Assembly (NCBI GenBank): GCA_033557465.1
Contig: JAWIIG010000025.1
Coordinates: forward strand, 4,521,001-4,585,000
Direction of reading: 5' to 3'
Length of the DNA stretch: 64,000 nucleotides
From: Ichthyophis bannanicus
Taxonomy: Eukaryota > Chordata > Amphibia > Gymnophiona > Ichthyophiidae
The notes under the pieces are model-generated. The model was not told the DNA's origin. It worked only from the letters and a program-made list of their open reading frames with translations, and made no database searches. Within the stretch, counting starts at the first letter, position 1; each line of letters begins with the position of its first letter. A program made the translations under genes and the position numbers. Positions 36,005 through 46,026 of this stretch are shown here, in pieces.

Positions 36005-36387
36005 ATGTCCGCAGCCTATCCAAAACACTATGGCAAAACCGATCAGAGAAAAGAAATTTGATCCTATGTTACCTGTTTTGCCCCAATTTGATTTGCTTTG
36101 CATTGAACAGCAAATTCATTGTAATATTCCTTCATTAGCTTTTTGCTGTCTTTATTTATTTATTTTATTATTTATTTATTACAGGCTCTTATATACCGCT
36201 CTATTCAGCATCAGCGCGGTTTACAATATAACAACATACCATAATGAACAAACTGTTTGGTTTTACAGAGAACAAGGTCAGAGAACTTGGATAAAACATG
36301 GGAAGTCATTACTGCAACTATTTACAAGAGTATTTACAAGTATACATGACAGGATTTGTTCTTAGTTTGGGTAGTGATCAAGATTGG

Positions 36388-39300
36388 TTAGTTGGTTAAG
36401 TAATAATGGGGGAAGAGGTGGGATTTGAGTGCCTTTCTAAAAAGGGATAGATCAGTGATAGCACGAATTTCTGGGGGTAGAGCGTTCCAGCATTTAGGGG
36501 CATAGAATCTGAAAGCCCTGTTGGATGTCATTGATAGGCATTTTGTCGCTGCTTTAGGGATGATTAGAATATTTGTTGATATCGTTCTCCTGGATCTGTT
36601 GGGTGGAGCGGCCTGAATGAGGTCTATTAGAGAGGAGGAGGTGATGCTTTTAGTGGCCTTAAAGGTTAGTAATAATGTTTTGAACAATATTCTGCCATGT
36701 ATGGGGAGCCAGTGGAGTTGCTCTAGGATGGGTGTTACATGGTCCCTTCTTGATGCTCCGTAGAGGACTCTAGCAGCGGTGTTCATGGCGAGTTGCAGAG
36801 GGTTTAATGTGGAGTGTGGGAGGCCTTGAAGAATGGCATTGGCATAGTCAAGGTGTGGTAAGGTTAAGGCTTGAAATATAGTTCTGAAGTCATCAGGATC
36901 AAGCAGGGGGCGAAGATGTCGAAGAGTCCGGATCTTGAGGTAGATTGCCCTGACTACGTTGGATATGTGTAGTTTCAGATCCATGCGTTGGTCAAAAGTG
37001 ACTCCAAGGTAACGAATGGAAGGTTTTGATTGGAGCTCGGCTTCTTTCACCTTTATATGGGATGGGGGGGAGAAAAGTGGGTCCCTGGTGATGAAGAGAA
37101 CCTCGGTCTTTTTATGTTGAATTCGGAGGTTCTGGGATTGCAGCCATTCGGATACTGCATCAAAACATTTAGCTAGCGGGGAAAGGTCCATGTGAACTGT
37201 GGAGAAAGGCATGTATAGGAGGATGTCATCTGCGTATATCAAGCATTCAACCTTGAAGGACTTGATGATATTGCAAACCGGTTGTATGTATATATTGAAA
37301 AAGAGTGAGGATAGGGATGATCCTTGCGGTACGCCTTGCTTTTGGTGGTAAGGTGTAGATGTTGCGGTCCCTGAGGTAACGTACTGCCATCTCTGATCGA
37401 GGTATGACTTGCACCACTCTAGGGCAGTGTTATTGATGCTTTTTTCTTTTAGTCGCGCTATTAACAGATCGTGATGTACAGAGTCAAAAGCCGCAGCAAT
37501 GTCTAAGAAGATAAGAGCAAAGCCTTGGCGGATGTTATCAATGCCTGTGATGATGTTGTTGCAGAGAGTGGTAAGGAGGGTTTCAACACCGTGGAACTCT
37601 CTGAAGCCATGTTGGCAGTGGTCCAGAGGGGAGACGGTGTCAATGTGGTCCTGTAACTGTCTTTGAGCTTCCTTTTCAATTATTTTCGCTAGTAGGGGTA
37701 TGCTAGCTATGGGTCTATAAGATTCAACCTTTTGTGGGTCGAGTTTATGGTTTTTCAAGAGTGGTCTTATGGATGTTCTCTTGAGGGCTGGTGGGAAGGA
37801 GCCGGTTGTAAAGGATAAATTCATCATTTTAGTGATGATGGGGCTGAGATCTTGGCGTAGTTCCTTTATCCAGTGGGCTGGGCAAGGGTCAGTTTGTGCA
37901 GTAGTCGTGTTAAGAGCAGCGATGGTGTCCTCAACATGTTTTCTGGATGGTGTGGAGAACATGGATAGGTTTGATATGCATATGGTGACTTGAGAAGAGA
38001 TAGTTGCAATGTTGTTGGTTTGAAGCAATTTGGATTGCAGGAAATCGGCGAAAGCTTGGGGATGAATGGGTTCAGGATGTTTTGGTGAAGGTTCTTTAGA
38101 TAAGGTTTTGACTAAGTTGAAAAGATCGCGTGGTTTATTTAGTGATCTTTTCAGCGTATCGGTATGGAATTGTTTCATCTTGGCCATGACTGACTCTCTG
38201 TGCACAGATAGATGTGCTTTGTAGGCTGCTTGGTCTTCTGAAGAGTGTGAGCGACGCCATCGTTTCTCCAGTCTTCTTAGGTGTGTGAGGGAGGCTCGTA
38301 GGTCAGGGGAGAACCAAGAAGAAGATTTTCTTTTCTTTGGGTTGTTACCCTGGACTGGTTGCAGTGCAATGGTACTGATAGTGCTGTTCCAGGATGTGAT
38401 CAGATTTTCCAGATTGAGAGAGGTGTCATGTAGGAGAGGGAGGGTTTCTGTAACTATGTGTTCTTTGTTGAAGGTTTTGAATTTCCGAGATGTTACTCTT
38501 GTCGAGTCAATGGAGTTTTTGTTTCTGTGTGGTGACTGTTTGCCATTGATGAGGATGGAGAAGGTGATTAAATTATGGTCTGACCAAGGTACTGGGGTTA
38601 CAGAGTTGTCAAGTTTATTGTTGGAGTCAAGAGCTGTGAGAGGGGCAAAGATCATGTCCAGGATGTTTCCTCTCTCGTGCGTGGGGGTGTCGACAATTTG
38701 CTTGTATCCCAGCTCGTTGATTGCTTCAAGGAGGGCTGAGGAGTGGCTGGGATGTAGTGTTGGGAGATTGAGGTCTCCTAATATCCAGTTGGGAATGTTG
38801 GGCTTGCGTGAGTTAGTTGCTAGGTCCAGAATGTAAGGCAGGTCGTCCGTGGAGGGTGAGGGTGCTCTGTAAATCAGATTGATGAGGCATTGTTCATTTG
38901 TGATAGTTAAGACGTCCATGCTGTTTGAGCTTGTGGAGTCCACGGTGTGGAAATTTAGGTCATTCTTGGTAAGTATGAGAATGCCTCCTCCTCTCTTGCT
39001 CTCTCTATGTTGGGAATGGGCAGAGAAGTTGGGGGGTATGAGTTGGTTAAGGATTACATTATCCGCGTCAGATAACCAGGTTTCGGTTATCATGAGGACA
39101 TCTAGATTATGAGAAGAAATTGTGTCAGTGATGACTGGCCATTTCTTGCGGATAGACCGTGCATTTATGAGAGCACAGTTTAAGTAAGAGGGTTGAGGGG
39201 GTTCCTCTTGTTTATTTTTCTTTGGTTGTTGAAGGGCTATATGTATTAGGTGCGAGTGGCGTGTGGGGGTCCATATTCTTGAGTTGGGATAGGGAGATTC

Positions 39301-39429
39301 TGCCCTTCTTTTTCCATGACTTAGAAGTATTGGAATTTGGTGAGATGTGTGATATAAGGCAAGGGCTTCGTTGAGACAGCTTATAAGCAGGAAGAGGCAG
39401 ATAGCCAGGGTATTTAATGGTAGAGCCAT
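36388..39429 (-). CDS. LINE-2 ORF2: apurinic endonuclease plus reverse transcriptase, intact 1013 residues
   Basis: This protein nicks DNA and copies the element's RNA into the break. The N-terminal endonuclease spans about residues 82-295, with LNCALINARSIRKKW, ITETWL (catalytic Glu, about 116), LGDLNLP (about 217-223) and WSDHNLITFSI (catalytic His, about 285). The reverse transcriptase spans about residues 540-800, with SYRPIASIPLLAKIIEK, ALIFLDIAAAFDSVHHDLL (first Asp), GVPQGSSLSSLFFNIYI and LIYADDILLY (catalytic YADD, about 732-735). The C-terminal region has the L2 hallmarks LNPLQLAMNTAARVL, HVTPILEQLHWLPI and CWNALPPEIR. There is no stop or frameshift, and the length suits a complete L2 ORF2. 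The first 42 residues before the conserved part include a hydrophobic run (LAICLFLLISCL) whose role is unknown, so the start is uncertain. No ORF1 is visible. Confidence 0.9.
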   Translation of the reverse strand: MALPLNTLAICLFLLISCLNEALALYHTSHQIPILLSHGKRRAESPYPNSRIWTPTRHSHLIHIALQQPKKNKQEEPPQPSYLNCALINARSIRKKWPVITDTISSHNLDVLMITETWLSDADNVILNQLIPPNFSAHSQHRESKRGGGILILTKNDLNFHTVDSTSSNSMDVLTITNEQCLINLIYRAPSPSTDDLPYILDLATNSRKPNIPNWILGDLNLPTLHPSHSSALLEAINELGYKQIVDTPTHERGNILDMIFAPLTALDSNNKLDNSVTPVPWSDHNLITFSILINGKQSPHRNKNSIDSTRVTSRKFKTFNKEHIVTETLPLLHDTSLNLENLITSWNSTISTIALQPVQGNNPKKRKSSSWFSPDLRASLTHLRRLEKRWRRSHSSEDQAAYKAHLSVHRESVMAKMKQFHTDTLKRSLNKPRDLFNLVKTLSKEPSPKHPEPIHPQAFADFLQSKLLQTNNIATISSQVTICISNLSMFSTPSRKHVEDTIAALNTTTAQTDPCPAHWIKELRQDLSPIITKMMNLSFTTGSFPPALKRTSIRPLLKNHKLDPQKVESYRPIASIPLLAKIIEKEAQRQLQDHIDTVSPLDHCQHGFREFHGVETLLTTLCNNIITGIDNIRQGFALIFLDIAAAFDSVHHDLLIARLKEKSINNTALEWCKSYLDQRWQYVTSGTATSTPYHQKQGVPQGSSLSSLFFNIYIQPVCNIIKSFKVECLIYADDILLYMPFSTVHMDLSPLAKCFDAVSEWLQSQNLRIQHKKTEVLFITRDPLFSPPSHIKVKEAELQSKPSIRYLGVTFDQRMDLKLHISNVVRAIYLKIRTLRHLRPLLDPDDFRTIFQALTLPHLDYANAILQGLPHSTLNPLQLAMNTAARVLYGASRRDHVTPILEQLHWLPIHGRILFKTLLLTFKATKSITSSSLIDLIQAAPPNRSRRTISTNILIIPKAATKCLSMTSNRAFRFYAPKCWNALPPEIRAITDLSLFRKALKSHLFPHYYLTN

Positions 39430-39529
39430 TGGGGTTTTTGTTGAGGTGGATGAGGTACTTTCTTTGAGGAATTCTGTGATTCTGGTGGTTCTGTGATTCT
39501 GGTACTTTCTGTGAGGCTACCGACCACAG

Positions 39530-39800
39530 TAGTAATTGAAAGCAACAGTGATAATTGAATGGTACTGGCAATAGTAAAACTGATGCAACAATGATATTTG
39601 AATGGTACTGGCGACAGTAACAATAACTGCAACACTGATAAATGGATCCTACTGGCAACAGTAATAATTGGAGGTAACAGTGATAATTGAATGGTACAGG
39701 CAATGGTAAAATTGAATGCAACAATGATAAATGGATACTATTGGTAACAGTATAAGTGAAAGCAATAGTAATAATATAATGTAATAATTATTATGGTATG
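39530..39800 (-). repeat. Degenerate tandem repeat, probable LINE-2 5' region
   Basis: Units of roughly 60 bp share GGTACTGGCAA(T/C)AGTAA and GATAATTGAATGGTAC, repeated about four to five times. They sit directly upstream of ORF2 on its coding strand, where LINE promoters often contain tandem repeats. Confidence 0.55.
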
Positions 39801-40302
39801 TTACTGACAACAGTACTAGTATCTTCCTATATAGTGTAGCCGTTGGTATTGGTGAGCCTATTCAACATTACAAGATTGAGCAGGAGATAGAAAAAAAAAC
39901 AAAACTTATGCTGTATAGTATTATCAATCAGTGTCTGGGAGAAAAAAGTCAGTTGAGACAGATATGCAGCATGTATACTTGCTGTGGTTGAGGTTATGTG
40001 GTTGAGGTTTGGCGGCTGGTCTCCAGGCGAGTGATTTGTCCATTCCTAGGTATTTGGCTGATCTGTTCATTCCTGTCAGCCACCCAAGGTGCTCTGTGTC
40101 AGAGTGTGCGGCTGTGAGGCTGCCAGTGACCAGGTGTAGTGATTGCCAGTAGTTTGCACCTATTGTCTATAATTTGTTACCTTAGTAGGTGCATTGGGAG
40201 TTGAATTATCTCTGTTTTGGCCAGTGATTAAAAACTTGGCTCTTGTACTGGTCCTTTTCTTGAATGTATCAAGGAGATCAGGGCCGCAACAACGGTGAAA
40301 AG
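39801..40302. other. Sequence between the LINE-2 and the hairpin cluster
   Basis: No coding similarity or clear repeat. It may include the 5' end of the LINE-2. Confidence 0.35.
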
Positions 40303-40601
40303 CGCCCTGTGCGAGTTGCACATCGGGCGCGTGCACCCCCTCCTGCACCTCCATCTAGCCACTTTATGGGGGCGGGAGAGGAGAGGCGCGCACCCGATGT
40401 GCAACTCGCCGGCACACTAAGCAGGTCTGGACCCGAGAGACCAGACCTACTTAGTGTGCCGGCGAGAAGACTTAAGGGGCGCATTTCGGCTCTCTGCTGC
40501 TGCCTGCCACCGCTAAATTGGCGGCAGCAGGCAATGGCAGAGAGCCGAAATGCGCCCCTTAAGTCTTTGCGCTCTGTGCGGCCGCACCGCTCACACAGGG
40601 C
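40303..40601. repeat. Cloverleaf of three long hairpins enclosed by a stem
   Basis: The outer stem pairs GCCCTGTGCGAG (40303-40314) with CTCACACAGGGC (40590-40601). Inside, hairpin A pairs 40313-40334 with 40384-40405 (22 bp, two mismatches, loop about 49). Hairpin B pairs 40405-40428 with 40441-40464 (24 bp, one mismatch, loop 12). Hairpin C pairs about 40468-40506 with 40527-40566 (arms about 40, small loop). The block is GC-rich within AT-rich DNA and has no coding frame of note. It is probably a foldback-type mobile element. Confidence 0.8.
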
Positions 40602-40752
40602 TCGGGAAGGTCCTGAAGGAGATAATGGGCTATATTGTATAATATTATGATTTCTAGTTTTAATTTGATTGTAATCTAGATTAGGTAAAAAGTAAATACA
40701 TTAGAAATAAATTAATTAATAGGCTGATCACATCCAGTATAGTAAAAAATGC

Positions 40753-40968
40753 AATGTGTGCCTTCAAGTCAGTCCTGGTGACCCAGAAGCTCCTGGGTTT
40801 TCTTGGCAGTGTCACTGGAAGTAGATTGCCAGGCCTTTCTTCCGAGGCAATGGAGGGTTAAGTGACTTGCCCAAGGCCACAAGGAGAGCTAGTGGGAATT
40901 GAACCCTGGTTGCTAGGTTACCAAGCCAGTGTTCTAACCACTAGGCTACTCCTCCACTCCATCCAGTG
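40753..40968 (-). mobile_element. tRNA-derived SINE, minus strand
   Basis: Read on the minus strand, GGAGTAGCCTAGTGGTTAGA is an A-box head and CAGGGTTCAATTCCCACTAG a B box, followed by CCTTGTGGCCTTGGGCAAGT and ACTTAACCCTCCATTGCC, the same body words as the SINEs at 22627 and 57411. Confidence 0.65.
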
Positions 40969-40999
40969 TAGTAGGGTGGTTGATTTACAAGAAACATAC

Positions 41000-41528
41000 A
41001 TTTATTTATTTATTTATTTATTTAGCAGTGCTTCTATACCGCTTTTCACCGGGTCAAAGCGGTTTACAATAAACAAGATGGGGATACTTTCAGACTCACT
41101 GCATCTGGGGTTCACCATGGGCACAAATACACTGGATGCTGTTCTGCTCGGATCCCATAGTTCGCTGAATAAATGGTTTTTTAGTTGCTTTCAAAATGAA
41201 GGCAGGTCTTTGTTGCTCTGGATATTGGCTGGGAGGGAGTTCCATAGCGAGGGGGCATACAAGTCGAATGCATGGTTACAGGATTGTTGATTGAATTTTG
41301 TCCTTTCGTGTGGCACTGTCAGTGCATTGCTTCGGTCTGTCGTGTAGGTCTTCCAGAGTTCAGACGGGTTAGAAGGGTTTGTAGATGTGATGTTTGCTGT
41401 TGGTGAACCGCTTTGTGAATCAGCACCAGTGTTTTATACTTGATCTGTGCTTCTAGTGGGAGGATGTGGAGATCTTTCAGGACTGGAGTGATGTGATCAT
41501 GTTTTTTTTCACGCATAGTAACATTCAT
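41000..41528 (-). mobile_element. LINE-2 3' fragment, minus strand
   Basis: It begins with a (TTTA)n run (41001-41023), then ATACCGCTTTTCACCGGGTC and CGGTTTACAATA, the L2 3' end in reverse. The minus frame HDHITPVLKDLHILPLEAQI is the L2 C-terminal region. It is truncated at its 5' side near 41528. Confidence 0.7.
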
Positions 41529-41529
41529 A

Positions 41530-42026
41530 GTAACTATTCACACCGGTGTTCCTCTTTAAATTCACCTTCACTCCTTGCACTGTTCCCTTAGATCGGTCCA
41601 TCTGAACCGTATGTCCCTCCCCTCTCCGTCACAGGCTCATCTTGACGCCACCCGTTCCTCTGCTTTTTTCTTCCTGGGCCCCCGACTCTGGAACTCGCTT
41701 CCCCTTGCTCTCCGCCTTGAACCCTCCTACAAATCCTTCAAGACCATGTTGAAGACCCACCTATTCTCCTCCCCCCCCCCCTGCTACCCTTTCCCCACCT
41801 CGTTGAATGCTGATGTTTCTGCTCCCTGTGCTATTTTCTCTCTGTTATGTTTGTTGTCTTCTCTCCCTCTACTGTTCTATCCTCTACTCTTTTAATTATT
41901 ATTGGCGTTCTTTTCCTTTTCCAGCAGCCTTATTTTTGGTATTGTGAACCACTCTGTGCCCCCGTGGTATGAGTGGTATATAAAATGTGTTAATAAAGAT
42001 AAAGATAAATAAAGATAAAGATAGTA
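41530..42026 (+). mobile_element. LINE-2 3' fragment, plus strand
   Basis: The plus frame contains FFFLGPRLWNSLPLALRLE and SFKTMLKTHLFSS, the L2 C-terminus. The 3' region reads TATTGTGAACCACTCTGTGC and GTGGTATATAAAATG, and ends in an (ATAAAG)n tail. It is diverged from the intact L2 at 36388 and lies back-to-back with the previous fragment. Confidence 0.75.
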
Positions 42027-43905
42027 TATGATGGCAAATAAAGACCAGCATGGTCCATCTAGTCTGCCCAGCAAGGCGGCAAGAGTAGGTGCACTTGCCG
42101 CTCCGTGCAGGTCACCCCTCCCCATGCCTTTGTTTAGGGGTGTACCCACCGCTCCATGTACGTCACATCTATTTGTTCAGATATAAGAGATAGTTATGCT
42201 TATTTTGATTTTATCCTGTTGCTATAAAGGGATCCACTGTGTCTGTCCCATGCCATTTTGAATTCTGTCATTATGTTTACCCCCACCACTTCCATCGGGA
42301 GGGCATTACAAGCATCCACTACCCTTTCAGTGAAAAAGTATTTCCTTTCAGTCTACCCCTTGCAGCTTCATGTTATGCCCTCTACTTTTACAGCTCCCCG
42401 TCTTTGGAAGAGGTTTGTTTGTCCATTAATATTCTAAGTATTTAAAGGTCTGAATCGTATCTCCCCTGTCCCTCCTCTCCTCCATAATATAGATATTTAG
42501 GTCTTCAAGTCTCTTCTCATAAGTCTTCTGATGCAGGTTCCAAATCATTTTCGTTGCCTTCCTCTGAACCGCTTCCAGCCTTTTTAAATCCTTTGCGAGA
42601 TATGGGGATATGTTTACTAAACCGTGTTAATGTTGCAGCGGCTATGTTAATGAGCGTTAGGTAACGTTAACGTGCGTTAAGGGTACCTAACGTGCGTTAA
42701 CATCACATCCGTGGTAAATCCCGCAGAGGGCGGAGAGAGGGTGGAGAGAAGGGGGTCAATGGGCGGGGAGTGGGTGGGGAGAAGCTCCCATAGCACTAAC
42801 GTGGGGTATTGAAGGGCTGAACATTACCGGGACTGAAAACCTGTCGTTAGCTGCAGATATGCAGGAGGGTGAAACCATTTCAGCGTCAGCAATATACAAC
42901 ATAGTCAGGGAGCCCAAGAAAAGTGATAGTAGTGATCCATATGTAGCAACAGCATAGTGCCCAAGTATGAAAGGCCACTATGGCGATGGTGCAAATGGGG
43001 CATAGGGGGCTGCAGGCGGGACATATAGTGGGGGCAGCTTGGGCACAGGGTGGACTAGGCCGTCGCCTAGGTGGCACATAGGAACATAGAAACTGGAGAT
43101 CTGCAAGACAGCACCTGAGCAAGGCCAAACACTATCTACCTACATCTACCTGGTCCACCCTAGACAATAGTTGCTAGGGCACTGACCTGACATCCCCCCA
43201 GCCATCCCTCCCCCATGTGGAAGGGACATAATACTGGTAGGAGGTGATGAGGGGGGATGTGGGGATGTCCATGTATGCATCCTGATCCCAGATCCTGCCC
43301 CCTAGGTGACCGCCTACCTGCACAGTGGATGTCCTGGGACTGTGCACCACAAGCACCGACAGCATATGGCCAGGCATCATGGCAGGGGGGCGTGTGCTGG
43401 TGCTGGAGGGGGCAGTGGCACCTGCCTGCAGTGCACCCAGGCCATGCCCTGTACCAGTATGTGGTGTGCAGTGCAACAGAAAAGATCTGGCTGAGGAGAG
43501 GTAAAGATAGCCCCAGGGACTGCTGTCCTTCTGTGGCAACAGTGTGGTGCAGTGCACATAGCCAGTGTGTCCCAGAGCAGAGGATCACAGGTTCAGGTCC
43601 CAGCTGTGGATCCTGCAAAGCATGTCCTTATAGTTTACCCTACAGTGCAGATACAACATCAACATGTGCAATCCCCAAAGCAGCAGCCAAAAGGGTTGCA
43701 AACACCCTCTCACACAGGCTCCACTATCCAAAGCTCCATGCAGAGTCAAGCTGTTGGCTCCAGCACGGAGCCGCAGTCACCACTGGAGCACTGCTACTAC
43801 CTCCTGCACAGTCTGGTAATGTCGGCACTGTGATCAGGACCAGTGTGGCAGGCAGGGTTGCCAACCACCCCTATCTTTGCACAATGCTGCAATAGGGGTG
43901 GGTGG

Positions 43906-43907
<2 letters not shown>

Positions 43908-43945
<38 letters not shown>
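43908..43945. repeat. (GT)n microsatellite
   Basis: About 19 uninterrupted GT units within family A copy 2. Confidence 0.95.
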
Positions 43946-43947
<2 letters not shown>

Positions 43948-44504
43948 CTCCATTGTTTCGTGGCTGCCTACACCTCACTGGGCCAACAATGTCCCACTAT
44001 TACCAGCATTAGCCTGCAAATGTGCATAATGAGGAGCAAGGTATTGTGGGTATGACCCAGGCAGGGTGGACTGGGCAGGATGCATCTGCAGAGGGTCTAG
44101 GGCAATGGCTGGGGCATTGTAGTGCCCAACCACCACCTGCATGGACAAAGTGGCCACAGCACGTCTTGCTGTTAGGGCACTCTCACACTGACCAAACAGT
44201 GATCATGGCACGGCTATGTTCCCACATAGTGCAATATAGTATCTGTCTCAGGTGATATATGTGTGCCCCCTGTTCTGGGGGGGCATGCATAGTTCCACTA
44301 TGAACATGCAGGATAGGCTGGCTAGCAGAGTGTCTGCGGTTAGTTTGTGCATGGCCTAGCTATATCTCATAAGGCATATAGAGAGCTGTAACATTTCACA
44401 TGTTATTGTGCATGCTGTGCGTCAGATGCCCTGCTACTCACATTCTCTGCAATGCATGTAGGATGCACTACTGTGTGATAATCTAGCAGATACGATGGCC
44501 ACTT

Positions 44505-44860
44505 GGTGGAACATATTTGCGTTGTGGTTGTTTGGGATAGTGGTTGCAGACATGCATGGAGCCAACATAGGTTGTGGGTTTGGGTCCCACAGGTTCCTTT
44601 TCCTTTCTTTTCATTTGTTCTGCTCTCCTTACTATACAATGGCTCCGGCTTTGTCCCTTCTCCACACACCCTTCCCTCTCTTCACGGTACACTGCAATGT
44701 CCCTTCCACGCAGCCTATCTGTCACATGCTAGCTGTTACATATGCTCCCTTTGTTTGAGTTGTCTGGGTGGGCAGGTGGCTCAGTGGTCTGATATTGGTG
44801 TCAGTGAGCTGTGTTTGGGCTCTTCAGTGTACCAGTTTGATTCCCTCTTACTCCTTTTTG
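44505..44860 (+). other. tRNA-like modules specific to family A copy 2
   Basis: Two candidate modules. One reads TTTGGGATAGTGGTTGCAG then GGTTGTGGGTTTGGGTCCC. The other reads GGCAGGTGGCTCAGTGGTC then ACCAGTTTGATTCCC. Both keep an A-box-like word about 40-65 bp before a B-box-like word. The match is approximate and neither folds as a full tRNA by eye. Confidence 0.35.
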
Positions 44861-45815
44861 GATTCCCTGCCCATTTTGCCCTTATACACACATCATCCAC
44901 ACAGCTGGCCCTTCAGACCGACCCCTGATGCCCTTTCTGTCACCATTGTTTACACCTCTGCATGCTGGGTTCACTGCACACCATTTCATGGTGTGTGTGC
45001 ATGTGTTAACTGTGGCTCACGTCCCCATTACAGACTGCGATATCAGCTGCCTGTAGTCTATGGCCTTATACCTACGGCTCTGTTTCTCATGTGGCACCAT
45101 GTCTGCACATCCCTCAGCGTGTCTTCTACTGTCAGCACACCTTGGATTGCAACCCCTTCGGACGTGCTGCTGCTTGCCTTCGGCTGTGGTGTTCACGCAC
45201 GATGGGTCCATGGTGCACTGTACCGCACGTTATGCACCTTGTAATGCGCGTTACCTGACACATCTTGCTTTACCGATGCACCACTCACTCCTTTATATGG
45301 GCATCCGTAACATTACCGGGGAACTTAACGCGGGTAACATTACCAGGGTTTAGTAAACATACCCCATGGTCTTCAAAACTGCATACAATATTCCACGTGA
45401 GACCTCACCAGTGACTTGTACAGTGGCATTAGTACCTCTTACTTTCTGCTGATAATTCCTCTCTGTATACAACCCAGCATCCGTCTGGCTTTTGCCATCA
45501 CTTTGTCACACAGTTTCGCCACCTTGAGATCATCAGAAACAATCACACCGAGGTCCTTCTCCTGGTCCATGCACACCAATCTCTCACCCCCTATCGCATA
45601 CATTTCCCTTGGATTGCTGCTTCCCAAGTACATGACACTGCACTTCTTTACATTAAATTTTAACTGCCAAGCATTAGACCATTCTTCCAGCTTTTGTAGA
45701 TCTTTCCTCATGTTCCCCACTCCCTCAGGGGAGTCCACTCTGTTGCAAATTTTGGTCTCATCTGCAAAAAGACAGACTTTTCCATTCAGCCCTTCGGCAA
45801 TATCACTCATGAATA

Positions 45816-46026
45816 CAGGGTGGCCCAAAAAAAGTGAGAACATCTTGTAAATTATAAGCTGAAATAGTTTACATATTTACCTTTTTTAGCTATATAACGT
45901 CTTTATTTCGACAATTTCCGGTCGCCATCTTTTTTTTTAAATTTGTCAATCGTTTACATCTGTATTTTTGAATTTTTAAATAACTTATATGCTACGAGAT
46001 ATTCTCACTGTTTTTGGGCCACCCTG
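45816..46026. mobile_element. Mariner-like MITE inserted in CR1
   Basis: The terminal repeats CAGGGTGGCCCAAAAAAAGT and (reverse complement of the right end) CAGGGTGGCCCAAAAACAGT are nearly perfect over about 25 bp. TA flanks both sides (45814-45815 and 46027-46028), as for Tc1/mariner. The 211-bp AT-rich interior has no coding frame. It disrupts the CR1 reverse transcriptase region. Confidence 0.9.

Larger units (their letters stand above)
36145..39800 (-). mobile_element. LINE-2 retrotransposon, nearly complete, minus strand
   Basis: The minus-strand 3' end is TTGTAAACCGCGCTGATGC...GAGCGGTATATAAGAGCC followed by an (AAATA)n-type tail at 36145-36182, the standard L2 terminus. The coding frame is uninterrupted (36388-39429). 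Upstream, 39530-39800 is a degenerate tandem repeat likely to be its 5' untranslated region. The true 5' end is unclear and could reach about 40255. Confidence 0.85.
42604..45365 (+). mobile_element. Large TIR element, family A copy 2 (about 2.8 kb), inside CR1
   Basis: Left end GGGGATATGTTTACTAAACC; right end GTTTAGTAAACATACCCC. Removing it rejoins CR1 sequence (...GCGAGATAT/GGTCTTCAAAACTG), which proves the limits. The flanks share only AT, so the duplication is unclear. It is in the same orientation as copy 1 and shares its left half. It lacks the hAT MITE and the foldback block, and its right half differs, with other tRNA-like modules (about 44505-44590 and 44765-44860) and a (GT)n run. 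No transposase is visible. Confidence 0.8.

Noticed and set aside
38285..38836. 183-codon plus-strand open frame
   Set aside because: It is the antisense shadow of the intact LINE-2 ORF2.
39212..39724. 170-codon minus-strand frame as a LINE-2 ORF1
   Set aside because: Half of it overlaps ORF2 in another frame and the rest is translation of the 60-bp tandem repeat; no ORF1 motif is present.
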